Of a stretch of 64,000 nucleotides of DNA, positions 8,671 to 18,389 are shown piece by piece. Position 1 is the stretch's first letter. Each line of letters opens with the position of its first letter. The notes beneath the pieces are model-generated. The model saw only the letters and a program-made list of their open reading frames with translations, was not told the DNA's origin and searched no databases. The translations under genes were made by a program, and so were the position numbers. Source of the DNA: Methylococcales bacterium (lineage in GTDB: Bacteria; Pseudomonadota; Gammaproteobacteria; Methylococcales; Methylomonadaceae); NCBI GenBank assembly GCA_030949405.1, contig JAUZSN010000002.1, positions 2,280,553 to 2,344,552 on the forward strand. Reading direction: 5' to 3'.

Positions 8671-9102
8671 ATGGCACTTATGGGTGGAAAGGAAGGTAAA
8701 AAATTAACCAGCAAGGAAGCGGGGGCAACCATTATTTCTAGCGGCACTAAAATGAAAGGTGATATTAGCATTACCTCTTCATTACATATTGAAGGTGAAA
8801 TAGAAGGAACGATTAATTCTAATAATATAATTACTATCGGTACGAAAGGCAAAGTGAAAGGGGAGGTTTCGGCTAAAAACTTTGTCGTGAATGGTGTGTT
8901 TGAAGGATCAGTTGAAAGCGAAACAGTGGAAATCCTTTCCAAAGGTCGAATTAAAGGAACCTTGATTTATAACGAGCTGACGGTTGAAAAAGGCGGAAGT
9001 TTTGAAGGGGATTCTAAACGTAAAAACGTGCCTTCCGAAGTTAAAACAGTCGAAACCAGTAAAAGCAAGCCCGTTATTAAAGGGAATAGTCAGGTTGGCT
9101 GA
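8671..9102 (+). CDS. bactofilin (polymer-forming cytoskeletal protein)
   Basis: Bactofilins self-assemble without nucleotide into filaments that organise cell-shape, wall or appendage proteins. The 143-residue chain has the diagnostic beta-helix repeats with regularly spaced hydrophobics and Gly: TKMKGDISITSSLHIEGEIEG, TINSNN, GKVKGEVSAKNFVVNGVFEG, GRIKGTLIYNELTVEKGGSFEG. Short polar tails flank the core, as usual for the family. It is a single gene, convergent with tsaD. No peptidase M23 partner, common beside bactofilins, is adjacent. Confidence 0.9.
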   Translation: MALMGGKEGKKLTSKEAGATIISSGTKMKGDISITSSLHIEGEIEGTINSNNIITIGTKGKVKGEVSAKNFVVNGVFEGSVESETVEILSKGRIKGTLIYNELTVEKGGSFEGDSKRKNVPSEVKTVETSKSKPVIKGNSQVG

Positions 9103-9139
9103 TATTCTAATTAAAATAAAAGAGGCACGTCAAAAAAAG

Positions 9140-10150
9140 TTATAAGCGGGGTAAGGTGTTAATGGGCCAGCGGGGTTTTGCAAAAATTTCTAATGATTCA
9201 TGTTGTCCCGCTAATAACCGTTGATAGCCTGCGTAAGCAATCATGGCCCCGTTATCTGTACAATAGGCTAATCTTGGAAAATAGAGTTGGGCATTTTCTT
9301 TCAGAGTCATCGCGTGTAAGCTGGCACGGATTTGTTTGTTTGCACTGACTCCGCCTGCAATAACTAATCTTTTCAGACCCGTTTGCTGTAAAGCTCGGCG
9401 ACACTTAATCGTGAGTGTATCAGCGGTTGCCATTTGAAAAGCATACGCAATGTTGGCTTTATCCTGCTCTGTTTTATCCGTTGAATTTAAGGTGTTCATG
9501 GTAAATGTTTTTAACCCACTAAAACTAAAGTCTAATCCAGGTCGATTGGTCATCGGGCGTGGAAATTGAAACTCAGGGCCTCCCAGTTCCGCCAATTCGG
9601 ATACTTTAGGCCCGCCAGGATAGCCTAGTCCTAGCATTTTAGCCGTTTTATCAAAGGCCTCGCCTGCGGCATCATCTAAAGATTCGCCCAAAATTTCATA
9701 GTGGCCAATATCATCGACACGGACTAACATAGTATGTCCACCCGAGACGAGCAGGGCGACAAAAGGAAATTCAGGTGGGTTATCTTCTAGCATGGGGGCG
9801 AGTAAATGGCCTTCCATGTGATGTACGGCAACGGCGGGTACTTGCCATGTCCATGCTAAACTACGTGCTGTAGTGGTTCCTACTAATAACGCCCCCATTA
9901 ACCCTGGCCCTGCGGTATAAGCAATACCTTTAATAGCCGCTGAGGTTAAATTAGCTTTTTTCAAACAATTCTTTATCAAGGGCGTTAAGCGACGAACATG
10001 GTCGCGTGAGGCTAATTCGGGGACAACTCCCCCGTATTCACTGTGCATTTTTACTTGGCTATATAAAAGGTCAGCGACAATCCCTTGGTCAGGATGATAA
10101 ATGGCCACACCGGTTTCATCACACGAAGTTTCAATTCCTAAAACGTACAT
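9140..10150 (-). CDS. tsaD: tRNA N6-threonylcarbamoyladenosine transferase subunit TsaD
   Basis: TsaD works with TsaB, TsaE and TsaC product to place threonylcarbamoyl on A37 of ANN-decoding tRNAs. The 336-residue protein has the ASKHA-fold motifs [15 protein letters not shown], metal-binding [18 protein letters not shown] and [10 protein letters not shown]. It is divergent from rpsU, the conserved position in gammaproteobacteria beside the macromolecular synthesis operon. Length and start (ATG at 10150) match the family. Confidence 0.95.
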   Translation of the reverse strand: MYVLGIETSCDETGVAIYHPDQGIVADLLYSQVKMHSEYGGVVPELASRDHVRRLTPLIKNCLKKANLTSAAIKGIAYTAGPGLMGALLVGTTTARSLAWTWQVPAVAVHHMEGHLLAPMLEDNPPEFPFVALLVSGGHTMLVRVDDIGHYEILGESLDDAAGEAFDKTAKMLGLGYPGGPKVSELAELGGPEFQFPRPMTNRPGLDFSFSGLKTFTMNTLNSTDKTEQDKANIAYAFQMATADTLTIKCRRALQQTGLKRLVIAGGVSANKQIRASLHAMTLKENAQLYFPRLAYCTDNGAMIAYAGYQRLLAGQHESLEIFAKPRWPINTLPRL

Positions 10151-10152
10151 TA

Positions 10153-10181
10153 TTTTACTTGTTTAAAATTTAGAGTATAAT
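10153..10181 (+). promoter_or_regulatory. probable sigma-70 promoter of the rpsU operon
   Basis: A perfect TATAAT at 10176-10181 is preceded at 17 bases by TTTTAC (10153-10158), a weak -35. The 75-base leader that follows has a small hairpin (GAGGAAATATCCTC, near 10204) before the AGGT ribosome-binding site of rpsU. The -10 is convincing; the -35 is not. Confidence 0.5.
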
Positions 10182-10256
10182 TAAGGGTTTATTTTTATCG
10201 CTTTGAGGAAATATCCTCGAAGTAATCGTAGATACTAACACATTCAGGTCAATATA

Positions 10257-10490
10257 ATGCCAGCAGTTAAAGTTAAAGAGAACGAACCTTTTGATATAGC
10301 CATTCGCCGTTTTAAACGCGCTTGCGAAAAAGCAGGCGTTTTATCCGAAGTTCGTCGCCGTGAGTTTTATGAAAAACCAACGGCAGAACGTAAGCGAAAA
10401 GGGGCGGCGGCAATTAAACGTCATTTGAAAAAACTCGCTCGTGAACGTTATGCCCTTAAAAATTTACGTCGTGGTCGTCCACAGTTATAA
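10257..10490 (+). CDS. rpsU: 30S ribosomal protein S21
   Basis: S21 is a small basic protein of the 30S subunit that promotes mRNA base pairing at initiation. The 77-residue sequence matches the family from the start ([20 protein letters not shown]) and has the Arg/Lys-rich C-terminal helix. It is slightly longer than the common 71 residues because of the C-terminal RRGRPQL tail. First gene of the macromolecular synthesis operon, 18 bases before yqeY. Confidence 0.95.
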   Translation: MPAVKVKENEPFDIAIRRFKRACEKAGVLSEVRRREFYEKPTAERKRKGAAAIKRHLKKLARERYALKNLRRGRPQL

Positions 10491-10508
10491 CTATAAAGGT
10501 TTGAGAAG

Positions 10509-10958
10509 ATGGAATTATTAAAAGCGCGTATCAAGGAGGATATGAAAGCTTCAATGCGAGCAAAAAATAAAGACAGGTTGCTCGTTGTTCGTACTATTCT
10601 AGCCGCGATCAAACAGATTGAGGTGGATGAACGTATTGAACTTGATGATGAGCGGACTATCGGTGTGCTTGATAAGATGCTTAAGCAGCGTCGTGAATCT
10701 ATTCGGCAGTTTAATGAAGGCGGTCGTGTCGATTTAGCAGAGGTTGAAGAGGCTGAAATCTTAGTTATTCAAGAATTTTTACCGCAAGCATTGACGGCAA
10801 GTGAAATTGAATTACTCATTAAAGAAGCGATTGCGACAACAGCAGCCACTTCAATGAAAGATATGGGTAAAGTGATGGGGCAATTAAAGCCTAAAATGCA
10901 AGGACGTGCCGATATGTCACTGGTGAGTAAAGAAATTAAAGCCGCATTAATAAACTAA
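10509..10958 (+). CDS. yqeY: GatB/YqeY-domain protein
   Basis: This 149-residue cytoplasmic protein belongs to the GatB/YqeY family. The domain resembles the tRNA-binding tail of the amidotransferase subunit GatB, but the function of the stand-alone protein is not settled. Typical segments are LKARIKEDMKASMRAKNKDRLLVVRTILAAIK and IQEFLPQALTASEIE, ending in MGKVMGQLKPKMQGRADMSLVSKEIK. It lies between rpsU and dnaG, its common place in many gammaproteobacteria. Confidence 0.92.
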   Translation: MELLKARIKEDMKASMRAKNKDRLLVVRTILAAIKQIEVDERIELDDERTIGVLDKMLKQRRESIRQFNEGGRVDLAEVEEAEILVIQEFLPQALTASEIELLIKEAIATTAATSMKDMGKVMGQLKPKMQGRADMSLVSKEIKAALIN

Positions 10959-11041
10959 ACGAACATCTCGGAGGTTATCAGTCGGCCTCTGAGGTGTAAA
11001 TTTTCAGGCGTTTATTGAGATTAAGCTGAATTTTTTAAAGA

Positions 11042-11050
11042 GGGGGGGGG
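11042..11050 (+). promoter_or_regulatory. poly-G ribosome-binding site of dnaG
   Basis: Nine consecutive G bases at 11042-11050, just before TTATGG, form the only Shine-Dalgarno-like sequence for dnaG. A homopolymer in this place can change length by slippage and so alter spacing to the ATG at 11053. Confidence 0.5.
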
Positions 11051-11052
11051 TT

Positions 11053-12804
11053 ATGGCTGGACTTATTCCACGCCACTTCATTGATGATTTGTTAGTGCGG
11101 ATTGATATTGTAGAATTAATTGACTCACATCTTCCTTTAAAAAAAACAGGCAGTAACTACAGTGCCTTATGTCCCTTTCATAACGAAAAGTCCCCAAGTT
11201 TCACGGTTAATCGTAAAAAACAATTCTTTTATTGTTTTGGTTGTGGTGTGGGTGGAAATGTAATTAGTTTCTTAATGGATTACTCGAATTTAGAGTTTAT
11301 TGAAGCCATTGAAGAGCTTGCCGCTTTCATCGGAATTGATGTTTCCCGTGAGCAAGGGAATTATGCCGCCCTTGAAAAGCACGATAATTTAAAAGTCCTC
11401 TATTTTTTATTGGAAAAGGTGGCTAAATTTTATGCAGTACAGTTAAAAACAAACGCCGAAGCGCAAAAGGCCGTTGATTATTTAAAATTGCGTGGCGTTA
11501 GCGGGATTGTTGCCAGAGATTTTATGCTGGGTTATGCGGTTGATGGATGGAATGAACTAAGCCAGCATTTTGAAAATACACTTTTATTTGATGTAGGGTT
11601 ATTAACCAAAAAGGATAGCGGGCAAAGTTATGATCGTTTTCGTGGACGGTTAATGTTCCCTATTCGTGATAAGCGGGGACGTATTTTAGGCTTTGGGGCC
11701 AGAGTTTTAGATGATTCACTTCCTAAATATTTAAACTCACCTGAAACGGTTATTTTTTCTAAAAGCAATGAAGTGTATGGTTTGTATGAACTATTACAAC
11801 AAAATTCCAAGCCTGAGCGAATTTTAATCGTTGAAGGTTATATGGATGTGATTGCGTTAGCGCAATTTGGAATTCATTATGCCGTTGCTACGTTGGGAAC
11901 CGCAACGTCTAAAAAACTTTTAGATGTTTTATTTCGTTATTCCTCAGAATTAGTATTTTGTTTTGATGGTGATAAGGCAGGTATTAAAGCGGCTTGGCGA
12001 GCCGTTGAAATGGCGATGCCGTCATTAAAAGATGGGCGACAAATTAAAGTCATGTTGTTACCACAGGGTGAGGATCCTGATTCATTAATTCGTCAAGAAG
12101 GGCTTGATTCTTTTTTAAAACGTATTCTTTTGAGCCAAGTCTTATCCGAGTATTTTTTTGAACACGTAACGAACGAACTTGATTTAGCCACAATGGAAGG
12201 ACGTTCAAAATTAGTGAGTACGGCTCAAACTCATTTGCAGCAATTGCCTGAAGGTGTTTTTAAACACATGATGCAATCGAAATTGCAAGGGTTATCTGAA
12301 CTCCCTGAACGAGAATTGACAAAGTTTTTAGAAGTTTCTGAAAATACAGCTACACTTAAAAGGGAAACGCGTAGAGGAACGCTAAAAAAAAGTGCTAATA
12401 AATTAACGTTGACGCGATTTACCATTGCATTATTATTGCAAAACCCCCATTTAGTAGATACGCTTGTAAACAAAATACCGTATTGGGATGAATTTTATTT
12501 TCGGGGTTTAGATGTTTTGAAAAATATGGTGCGAATTATTACGGATCATAAGCCTGTCAATATGGGTGCATTAATTGAATGTTACCGAGGATCCAATGAA
12601 GAAAAAATAATTAATACGCTTGCAACTTACGAGTTGGGATTGGATATTACATCGAAAGAAATGCTAGAACAAATATTTGTAGATGGAATGAATAATCTTA
12701 TAAAACAAGCGAAAGATATTGTTTTAAGTGATTTACTTTATAAAGAAAGTTGCCACAGTATCAGTATCGTGGAAAAACAAAGGTTGATGGACATGCTTAA
12801 ATAA
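11053..12804 (+). CDS. dnaG: DNA primase
   Basis: DnaG makes RNA primers at the replication fork together with the DnaB helicase. The 583-residue protein has an N-terminal CHC2 zinc finger (CPFHNEKSPSF...CFGCGVGGN, about residues 40-66), the catalytic TOPRIM core with VEGYMDVIALAQFG and FDGDKAGIKAA (about residues 260-320), and a C-terminal helicase-interaction region. Order and length are normal. It sits between yqeY and rpoD as in the classical macromolecular synthesis operon. The leader between yqeY and dnaG has a possible hairpin (around 10970-10997), where other bacteria place an attenuator. Confidence 0.96.
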   Translation: MAGLIPRHFIDDLLVRIDIVELIDSHLPLKKTGSNYSALCPFHNEKSPSFTVNRKKQFFYCFGCGVGGNVISFLMDYSNLEFIEAIEELAAFIGIDVSREQGNYAALEKHDNLKVLYFLLEKVAKFYAVQLKTNAEAQKAVDYLKLRGVSGIVARDFMLGYAVDGWNELSQHFENTLLFDVGLLTKKDSGQSYDRFRGRLMFPIRDKRGRILGFGARVLDDSLPKYLNSPETVIFSKSNEVYGLYELLQQNSKPERILIVEGYMDVIALAQFGIHYAVATLGTATSKKLLDVLFRYSSELVFCFDGDKAGIKAAWRAVEMAMPSLKDGRQIKVMLLPQGEDPDSLIRQEGLDSFLKRILLSQVLSEYFFEHVTNELDLATMEGRSKLVSTAQTHLQQLPEGVFKHMMQSKLQGLSELPERELTKFLEVSENTATLKRETRRGTLKKSANKLTLTRFTIALLLQNPHLVDTLVNKIPYWDEFYFRGLDVLKNMVRIITDHKPVNMGALIECYRGSNEEKIINTLATYELGLDITSKEMLEQIFVDGMNNLIKQAKDIVLSDLLYKESCHSISIVEKQRLMDMLK

Positions 12805-12886
12805 GTAGTGATCGATCGTTTTTTAATTAATTTTGTGTTATAATTTTCTGTTCAGTGCGGACTGGCTGAATTTTTGTAGGTAAATA

Positions 12887-14698
12887 ATGAACCAAGAACA
12901 GCAACAATCTCAACTTAAACAATTAATCGCTAAAGGTAAGACGCAAGGTTATTTAACCTATGCTGAAATTAACGATCATTTACCTGGCGATATTGTTGAT
13001 CCTGAACAAATAGAAGATATCATTGCAATGATTAATGATATGGGGATTCAGGTTCATGAGGTTGCACCTGATGCAGACTCTATCCTAGCAACGGATTCAG
13101 CGGTGAGTCCTGATGATGATGATGATTCGGCCGCAGCTGAAGTTGCAGCTCTTGCCTCAGTTGATAGTGAATTTGGACGAACAACAGACCCTGTTCGCAT
13201 GTATATGCGTGAAATGGGTTCCGTTGAACTCTTAACACGCGAGCAAGAACTTAAAATTGCCAAACGTATTGAGAAAGGACAGCAGCAAATTATATCGGCA
13301 ATTTCACGCTCCTTTACAGCCGTTGAAAGTTTTCTTAATGCGTATGATAGCCTTAAAGATGAAGATTCAGACTTAAAATTCACCGACTTAATGACAGGGT
13401 TGAGTGATTTTAATGAAGAAGATAACTCCAGTGTTGATCGTTCGCCTAAAATAAGGGATGAAGAGGAAGAAGAAGAGGATAAGGGGATTGATTTTGAGGG
13501 AATTGAACTTAAAGTTGAAGCCTTAAGAGTCGCTTTAGTCATTTCATCCGCCGCTATTGAAAAATACGGTTATGGAAGTGAAAAGGCAGAACCTTCTTTG
13601 ACGGCATTAGCTTATTGCTTTTTAGAATTTAAATGGGCATTGCAATATCTTAAGAAAATGATTGCAACTATTAGCAGACATGTTATCCGTATCCGTGAAC
13701 AAGAAAAGCTCATTCTGGCTATCTTTGTGGGTACCGCTCAAATGCCGCGAAAAGAATTTATTAAATCGTTTACAAATAGTGAATCTAATCCCAAATGGTT
13801 ATTACCGTATTTAAAAGATAGTAGCCCTTACTTTGCAGTGATTAAGCCACAAGAAAAGCAAATTAAAAAAATTCAACTTGAATTGTTGGAAATAGAAAAA
13901 GAGCAAGGCTTATCGGTTGCTGCATTAAAAGATATTAACCGTCGTATGTCGATTGGTGAAGCGAAAGCACGGCGTGCGAAAAAAGAAATGATTGAAGCTA
14001 ATTTAAGATTAGTGATTTCGATTGCAAAAAAATATACCAATCGAGGATTACAATTTTTAGATCTGATTCAAGAAGGGAATATTGGTCTAATGAAAGCGGT
14101 TGATAAGTTTGAATATCGACGAGGCTATAAATTTTCAACGTATGCAACTTGGTGGATTAGGCAGGCGATCACGCGTTCAATTGCCGATCAAGCAAGAACT
14201 ATTCGTATTCCTGTTCACATGATAGAAACGATTAATAAATTAAATCGTGTGTCCCGACAAATTTTACAAGAAATGGGACGTGAAGCAACGCCTGAAGAAT
14301 TGGCTGAACGGATGGAAATGCCAGAGGATAAGGTTCGTAAAGTATTAAAAATTGCTAAAGAACCAATTTCAATGGAAACCCCTATTGGTGACGATGAAGA
14401 TTCACATTTAGGTGATTTTATTGAGGATGCTAAAGTTTTATCCCCTGTAGAATCCGCCACGGTAGCAGGGTTACGCGAATCGACTCAAAATATATTAAGC
14501 GGGTTAACAACACGCGAGGCAAAAGTGTTACGTATGCGTTTTGGTATTAATATGAATACTGACCATACACTCGAAGAAGTTGGAAAACAATTTGACGTGA
14601 CACGTGAACGAATTCGTCAAATTGAGGCAAAAGCACTTAGAAAATTAAGACACCCTTCGCGTTCAGAACGACTCCGTTGTTTTATCGAAGGTGAATAG
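12887..14698 (+). CDS. rpoD: RNA polymerase primary sigma factor (sigma-70)
   Basis: RpoD directs RNA polymerase to housekeeping promoters. The 603-residue protein shows region 1.1 at the N-terminus, region 1.2 ([21 protein letters not shown]), an acidic non-conserved insert (about residues 150-210, with an EEEEEE run), region 2 ([54 protein letters not shown]), region 3 and region 4 with the helix-turn-helix [27 protein letters not shown]. It closes the rpsU-yqeY-dnaG-rpoD unit and is followed by a tRNA gene. Confidence 0.97.
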   Translation: MNQEQQQSQLKQLIAKGKTQGYLTYAEINDHLPGDIVDPEQIEDIIAMINDMGIQVHEVAPDADSILATDSAVSPDDDDDSAAAEVAALASVDSEFGRTTDPVRMYMREMGSVELLTREQELKIAKRIEKGQQQIISAISRSFTAVESFLNAYDSLKDEDSDLKFTDLMTGLSDFNEEDNSSVDRSPKIRDEEEEEEDKGIDFEGIELKVEALRVALVISSAAIEKYGYGSEKAEPSLTALAYCFLEFKWALQYLKKMIATISRHVIRIREQEKLILAIFVGTAQMPRKEFIKSFTNSESNPKWLLPYLKDSSPYFAVIKPQEKQIKKIQLELLEIEKEQGLSVAALKDINRRMSIGEAKARRAKKEMIEANLRLVISIAKKYTNRGLQFLDLIQEGNIGLMKAVDKFEYRRGYKFSTYATWWIRQAITRSIADQARTIRIPVHMIETINKLNRVSRQILQEMGREATPEELAERMEMPEDKVRKVLKIAKEPISMETPIGDDEDSHLGDFIEDAKVLSPVESATVAGLRESTQNILSGLTTREAKVLRMRFGINMNTDHTLEEVGKQFDVTRERIRQIEAKALRKLRHPSRSERLRCFIEGE

Positions 14699-14719
14699 TC
14701 TATTTAACTGTAAAAATAA

Positions 14720-14796
14720 GGGCCCTTAGCTCAGTTGGTTAGAGCATCCGACTCATAATCGGCAGGTCGAAGGTTCAAGTCCTTCAGGGCCCACCA
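14720..14796 (+). tRNA. ileX: tRNA-Ile2 with CAU anticodon (lysidine type)
   Basis: The 77-base gene folds as a cloverleaf: acceptor GGGCCCT with AGGGCCC, D arm GCTC/GAGC, anticodon loop CTCATAA, T arm GAAGG/CCTTC with TTCAAGT, and an encoded CCA end. The anticodon is CAT. The acceptor and anticodon stems (CCGA/TCGG) resemble ileX of enterobacteria more than elongator tRNA-Met, and ileX lies near rpoD in E. coli as well, so I assign it to AUA decoding after TilS modification. The outermost anticodon-stem pair (T27-C43) does not pair. A Met identity cannot be fully excluded. Confidence 0.85.
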
Positions 14797-14804
14797 TATT
14801 TATC

Positions 14805-14830
14805 AAAGGTCGCGTTACGCGACCTTTTTT
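14805..14830 (+). terminator. rho-independent terminator after the tRNA gene
   Basis: A ten-base perfect stem AAAGGTCGCG and CGCGACCTTT with a TTA loop is followed by a T-run. It starts eight bases after the CCA end of the tRNA and separates it from metK. Confidence 0.9.
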
Positions 14831-14861
14831 GTATCTATCGTTTAAGCAAAAGGTACCTTTA

Positions 14862-16019
14862 ATGAGTAATAACTATATATTTACTTCTGAATCTGTTTCG
14901 GAAGGTCATCCTGATAAAATGGCAGATCAAATTTCTGATGCGGTTGTTGATTCCCTATTAGAACAAGATCCGCAATCACGAATTGCGTGTGAAACAATGA
15001 TTAAAACAGGCATGGTCATTTTAGCGGGTGAAATTACCACGAATGCTTGGGTTGACACAGAAGCATTAGTAAGAAAAGTTGTTAAAGATATTGGCTATGA
15101 TGGTGAAGCAGGTTTTGATTGGGAAACGTGTGCAATTTTAAATGCAATTGGTAAACAATCAAGCGATATTTCTATGGGCGTTGATGATAGTGACGATCAC
15201 GAGCAGGGAGCGGGTGATCAAGGCTTAATGTTTGGCTATGCGACCAATGAAATTGAAAACGTATTAATGCCAGCGCCTATTCATTTTGCTCATCGCTTAG
15301 TTGAACGTCAAGCGGATGTTCGTAAGCAAGGGATTTTATCTTGGTTACGTCCTGATGCAAAAAGTCAAGTGACCTTTCGTTATGAAAATCACAAACCTGT
15401 TGCCGTCGATGCTGTTGTTTTATCAACGCAGCATTCACCTGACATTAGTCAAAAAGATCTTCATGAAGCGGTTAGAGAAGTTATTATTGAACCCGTACTA
15501 AAGGACTGGTTACATAAAGATACCAAATATCATATTAACCCGACGGGTAATTTTGTCATCGGGGGCCCTGTCGGTGACTGTGGATTAACCGGTCGTAAAA
15601 TTATTGTGGATACTTATGGCGGCATGGCACGTCATGGTGGGGGAGCCTTTTCGGGTAAAGATCCTTCAAAAGTTGATCGTTCTGCGGCTTATATGTGTCG
15701 TTATGTGGCTAAAAATATTGTTGCAGCAGGCATTGCTTCACGTTGTGAAGTGCAAGTTTCTTATGCGATTGGCGTAGCAGAACCGACATCAATCGCCCTT
15801 GAAACCTTCGGAACCTGTAAAATTGACGACGCTAAATTAGAACAAATTGTTCGTGATAATTTTGATTTACGTCCAAGAGGTTTAATTGCACAATTGGATC
15901 TTTTAAAACCTATCTATCAAAAAACAGCGACTTACGGACATTTTGGACGGACTGAAGAAAGTTTCAGTTGGGAAAAAACAGATAAAGCAGAACACTTAAA
16001 AGATGCCGCAGGCATTTAA
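14862..16019 (+). CDS. metK: S-adenosylmethionine synthetase
   Basis: MetK makes S-adenosylmethionine from methionine and ATP. The 385-residue protein carries the family signatures [25 protein letters not shown] and [19 protein letters not shown]. An upstream in-frame start at 14829 would lie inside the tRNA terminator T-run, so the ATG at 14862, where the conserved sequence SNNYIFTSE begins, is preferred. It is 23 bases before ahcY, so the two genes form a methyl-cycle operon: synthesis of the methyl donor and removal of its by-product. Confidence 0.96.
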   Translation: MSNNYIFTSESVSEGHPDKMADQISDAVVDSLLEQDPQSRIACETMIKTGMVILAGEITTNAWVDTEALVRKVVKDIGYDGEAGFDWETCAILNAIGKQSSDISMGVDDSDDHEQGAGDQGLMFGYATNEIENVLMPAPIHFAHRLVERQADVRKQGILSWLRPDAKSQVTFRYENHKPVAVDAVVLSTQHSPDISQKDLHEAVREVIIEPVLKDWLHKDTKYHINPTGNFVIGGPVGDCGLTGRKIIVDTYGGMARHGGGAFSGKDPSKVDRSAAYMCRYVAKNIVAAGIASRCEVQVSYAIGVAEPTSIALETFGTCKIDDAKLEQIVRDNFDLRPRGLIAQLDLLKPIYQKTATYGHFGRTEESFSWEKTDKAEHLKDAAGI

Positions 16020-16042
16020 TTTTCTCACTTAGGAAACATAGA

Positions 16043-17335
16043 ATGAGTAACCCAGATTATAAAATTGCCGATATTTCTCTAGCAGAATGGGGACGTAAAG
16101 AAATTAATATTGCCGAAACGGAAATGCCAGGATTAATGGCCTTACGTGAAGAATTTGGCGAATCTAAACCGTTAAAAGAGGCTCGTATTGCAGGTTGTTT
16201 GCACATGACCATCCAAACAGCGGTTTTAATTGAAACCTTGACTGCATTAGGGGCCGAAGTTCGTTGGTCTTCATGTAATATTTTTTCAACTCAAGATCAT
16301 GCCGCAGCAGCTATGGCTGTTTCAGGTATTCCTGTGTTTGCTTGGAAAGGTGAAACCGAAGAAGAGGCCGCATGGTGTATTGAACAAACTATTATCGGTA
16401 CAAATGATTGGCGCCCCAACATGATTTTGGATGATGGTGGTGATTTAACCGTGATGATGCACGATAAATTCCCTGAATTAATGGCCGATGTTAAAGGGTT
16501 ATCTGAAGAAACCACGACAGGTGTATTGCGTCTGTATGAAATGGTGACTAACGGTTCATTGAAAGTACCTGCTTTCAACGTTAATGATTCAGTGACTAAA
16601 TCTAAATTTGATAACCTTTATGGGTGTCGTGAATCATTAGTTGACGGAATCAAACGTGCTACTGATGTAATGATTGCAGGTAAAATTGCGGTTGTTTGTG
16701 GTTATGGGGATGTCGGTAAAGGCTGTGCGCAATCGTTACGCGGTTTAGGCGCAACCGTTTGGATTACTGAAATTGATCCCATTTGTGCGTTACAAGCAGC
16801 AATGGAAGGTTATCGTGTTGTCACTATGGATGACGCGGCGCCTTTAGCTAATATTATTGTAACGGCAACGGGTAATTTTGGTGTTCTAACTCATGAGCAT
16901 TTAAAAGCCATGAAAGATCAAGCAATTGTCTGTAATATTGGCCATTTTGATTCTGAAATTGAAATTGCAGCCCTACGCCAATATGAGTGGGAAAATATTA
17001 AACCTCAAGTCGATCATGTCATTTTTCCTGATGGAAAACGCATTATTGTTTTAGCGGAAGGACGTTTAGTTAATTTAGGTTGTGCCACAGGGCATCCTAG
17101 TTTTGTGATGTCAAATTCATTTTGCAATCAAGTCTTAGCGCAAATTGAATTATGGGAAAATGCAGATAACTATGAAAATAAAGTTTATATTTTACCGAAA
17201 AAACTAGATGAAAAAGTAGCCCGTTTACATTTAAAACAGTTAGGTGTACAACTGACTGAATTAACTGAAAAGCAAGCAAGCTATATTAATGTTCCACTTG
17301 AAGGGCCTTACAAGCCAGAACATTATCGTTATTAA
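16043..17335 (+). CDS. ahcY: S-adenosyl-L-homocysteine hydrolase
   Basis: AhcY splits S-adenosylhomocysteine into adenosine and homocysteine, relieving product inhibition of methyltransferases. The 430-residue chain shows substrate residues in [13 protein letters not shown] and DDGGDLT, the catalytic region [14 protein letters not shown], the NAD-binding [15 protein letters not shown] and the family C-terminus ending in KPEHYRY. A Shine-Dalgarno AGGAAA precedes the ATG. It is the second gene of the metK-ahcY unit and ends at a strong terminator. Confidence 0.97.
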   Translation: MSNPDYKIADISLAEWGRKEINIAETEMPGLMALREEFGESKPLKEARIAGCLHMTIQTAVLIETLTALGAEVRWSSCNIFSTQDHAAAAMAVSGIPVFAWKGETEEEAAWCIEQTIIGTNDWRPNMILDDGGDLTVMMHDKFPELMADVKGLSEETTTGVLRLYEMVTNGSLKVPAFNVNDSVTKSKFDNLYGCRESLVDGIKRATDVMIAGKIAVVCGYGDVGKGCAQSLRGLGATVWITEIDPICALQAAMEGYRVVTMDDAAPLANIIVTATGNFGVLTHEHLKAMKDQAIVCNIGHFDSEIEIAALRQYEWENIKPQVDHVIFPDGKRIIVLAEGRLVNLGCATGHPSFVMSNSFCNQVLAQIELWENADNYENKVYILPKKLDEKVARLHLKQLGVQLTELTEKQASYINVPLEGPYKPEHYRY

Positions 17336-17364
17336 TTTAATAACAAAAACCAGTTTGTAAACGG

Positions 17365-17399
17365 AGACCTCAAAAATTTTAAATTTTTGGGGTCTTTTT
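17365..17399 (+). terminator. rho-independent terminator after ahcY
   Basis: AGACCTCAAAAATTT pairs with AAATTTTTGGGGTCT (with one wobble) and is followed by TTTTT. It ends the metK-ahcY unit, and on the other side lies the convergent SPFH gene. Confidence 0.85.
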
Positions 17400-17414
17400 G
17401 TTTTAAAACTCAGG

Positions 17415-18221
17415 TTAACGATTGACTGTGCTAACTAATGGAATACCATTGGTTCCTGATGGAATGTAAACGGTTGTATGATTCGGCGATTCCGCCATTT
17501 TTAATTGAGCATTAATCGCTTCATGTTGTAAATAATTAGCGGTTAAGGTTTTATTAATAATTTCCTGTGCCGCTGCAATTCCTTTGGCCTCTTCGACTCG
17601 AATTTCAGCATCTTTAATGGCAATGGCTTTTTGAATTTCTTTTTCGGCTAATAATTGTTCAGCCACTAATTTTTTCTCTATTGCTTCCACGACAATGGGT
17701 GGATAATCAATATTTCCAACGACAACACTATGAACTTTAAAGGGAGATTTTGTTAAATAGCCTTCGAGTTTGATTTTTAGTTTTTTGGCAATAAAATCAC
17801 GTTTTTGTTTAATTTCTTTGCTGGTATAGGGTTGTATAGCATTTCTAACATACGTTCTAAATGATTTTTGAACAAAACGAATATAACTATTTTCCCCGCC
17901 ATAATCTTCAACTACTTTTTTAATGCTATTTTGTTCCAATGATAATACGGCATGGACCCCCACTGTGACGTTCAAATCATCTTGTGCCAAAATTTTAAAT
18001 TGTTCTCTATAAGTAGTTGGTCGCATATCAATATTAATAACTTCATTTCTAAAAAAAGAAAACCCATAGTTACTAGGCCCAAGCATACTTTCTTTAAAAC
18101 CACCATGACCAAAAAGTCGAGGACTTTCGTAAACATAACCTTCATGTCCTGCGGGTGTTCTAGGATTTGTACACGCCGTTATTAGCGTTAAAACAAAGAA
18201 TATAAAACTTATTTTTTGCAT
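17415..18221 (-). CDS. SPFH/band-7 domain lipoprotein
   Basis: The 268-residue protein begins with a lipoprotein signal (FVLTLITAC, Cys about residue 17) and so is probably anchored to a membrane with the domain in the periplasm. The body is a band-7/prohibitin (SPFH) domain: EGYVYESP..., FRNEVINIDMRPTTYREQFKILAQDDLNVTVGVHAVLS, then a heptad-rich helical tail (VAEQLLAEKEIQKAIAIKDAEIRVEEAKGIAAAQEI). SPFH proteins form membrane-associated oligomers that scaffold proteases or transport complexes. A lipobox instead of a transmembrane anchor is less common but known. No NfeD or FtsH gene lies next to it. Confidence 0.8.
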   Translation of the reverse strand: MQKISFIFFVLTLITACTNPRTPAGHEGYVYESPRLFGHGGFKESMLGPSNYGFSFFRNEVINIDMRPTTYREQFKILAQDDLNVTVGVHAVLSLEQNSIKKVVEDYGGENSYIRFVQKSFRTYVRNAIQPYTSKEIKQKRDFIAKKLKIKLEGYLTKSPFKVHSVVVGNIDYPPIVVEAIEKKLVAEQLLAEKEIQKAIAIKDAEIRVEEAKGIAAAQEIINKTLTANYLQHEAINAQLKMAESPNHTTVYIPSGTNGIPLVSTVNR

Positions 18222-18341
18222 GACGTTTTCTACGTTAGTTAATTTAAAATAAGAGTATGCATTGTTATCGCTTCAATGTAAATTAATCATCAATTATAGA
18301 TATATATGATTGTTTTTCTTCATCTTAATCGAAATACCTAG

Positions 18342-18347
18342 TATAAT
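18342..18347 (+). promoter_or_regulatory. -10 element upstream of the SulP gene
   Basis: A consensus TATAAT sits 42 bases before the ATG at 18390. No good -35 is visible at the right distance. Its position argues that the upstream in-frame start at 18354 would be at or before the transcription start, which supports the later ATG. Confidence 0.45.
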
Positions 18348-18389
18348 GGTCGGTTGTGTTTATTATTTATACAGGACTTTAACGCGCTT

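Noticed and set aside
14797-14861. A SAM riboswitch before metK
   Set aside because: The space holds only the tRNA terminator and about 30 bases of leader, too short for any known SAM riboswitch.
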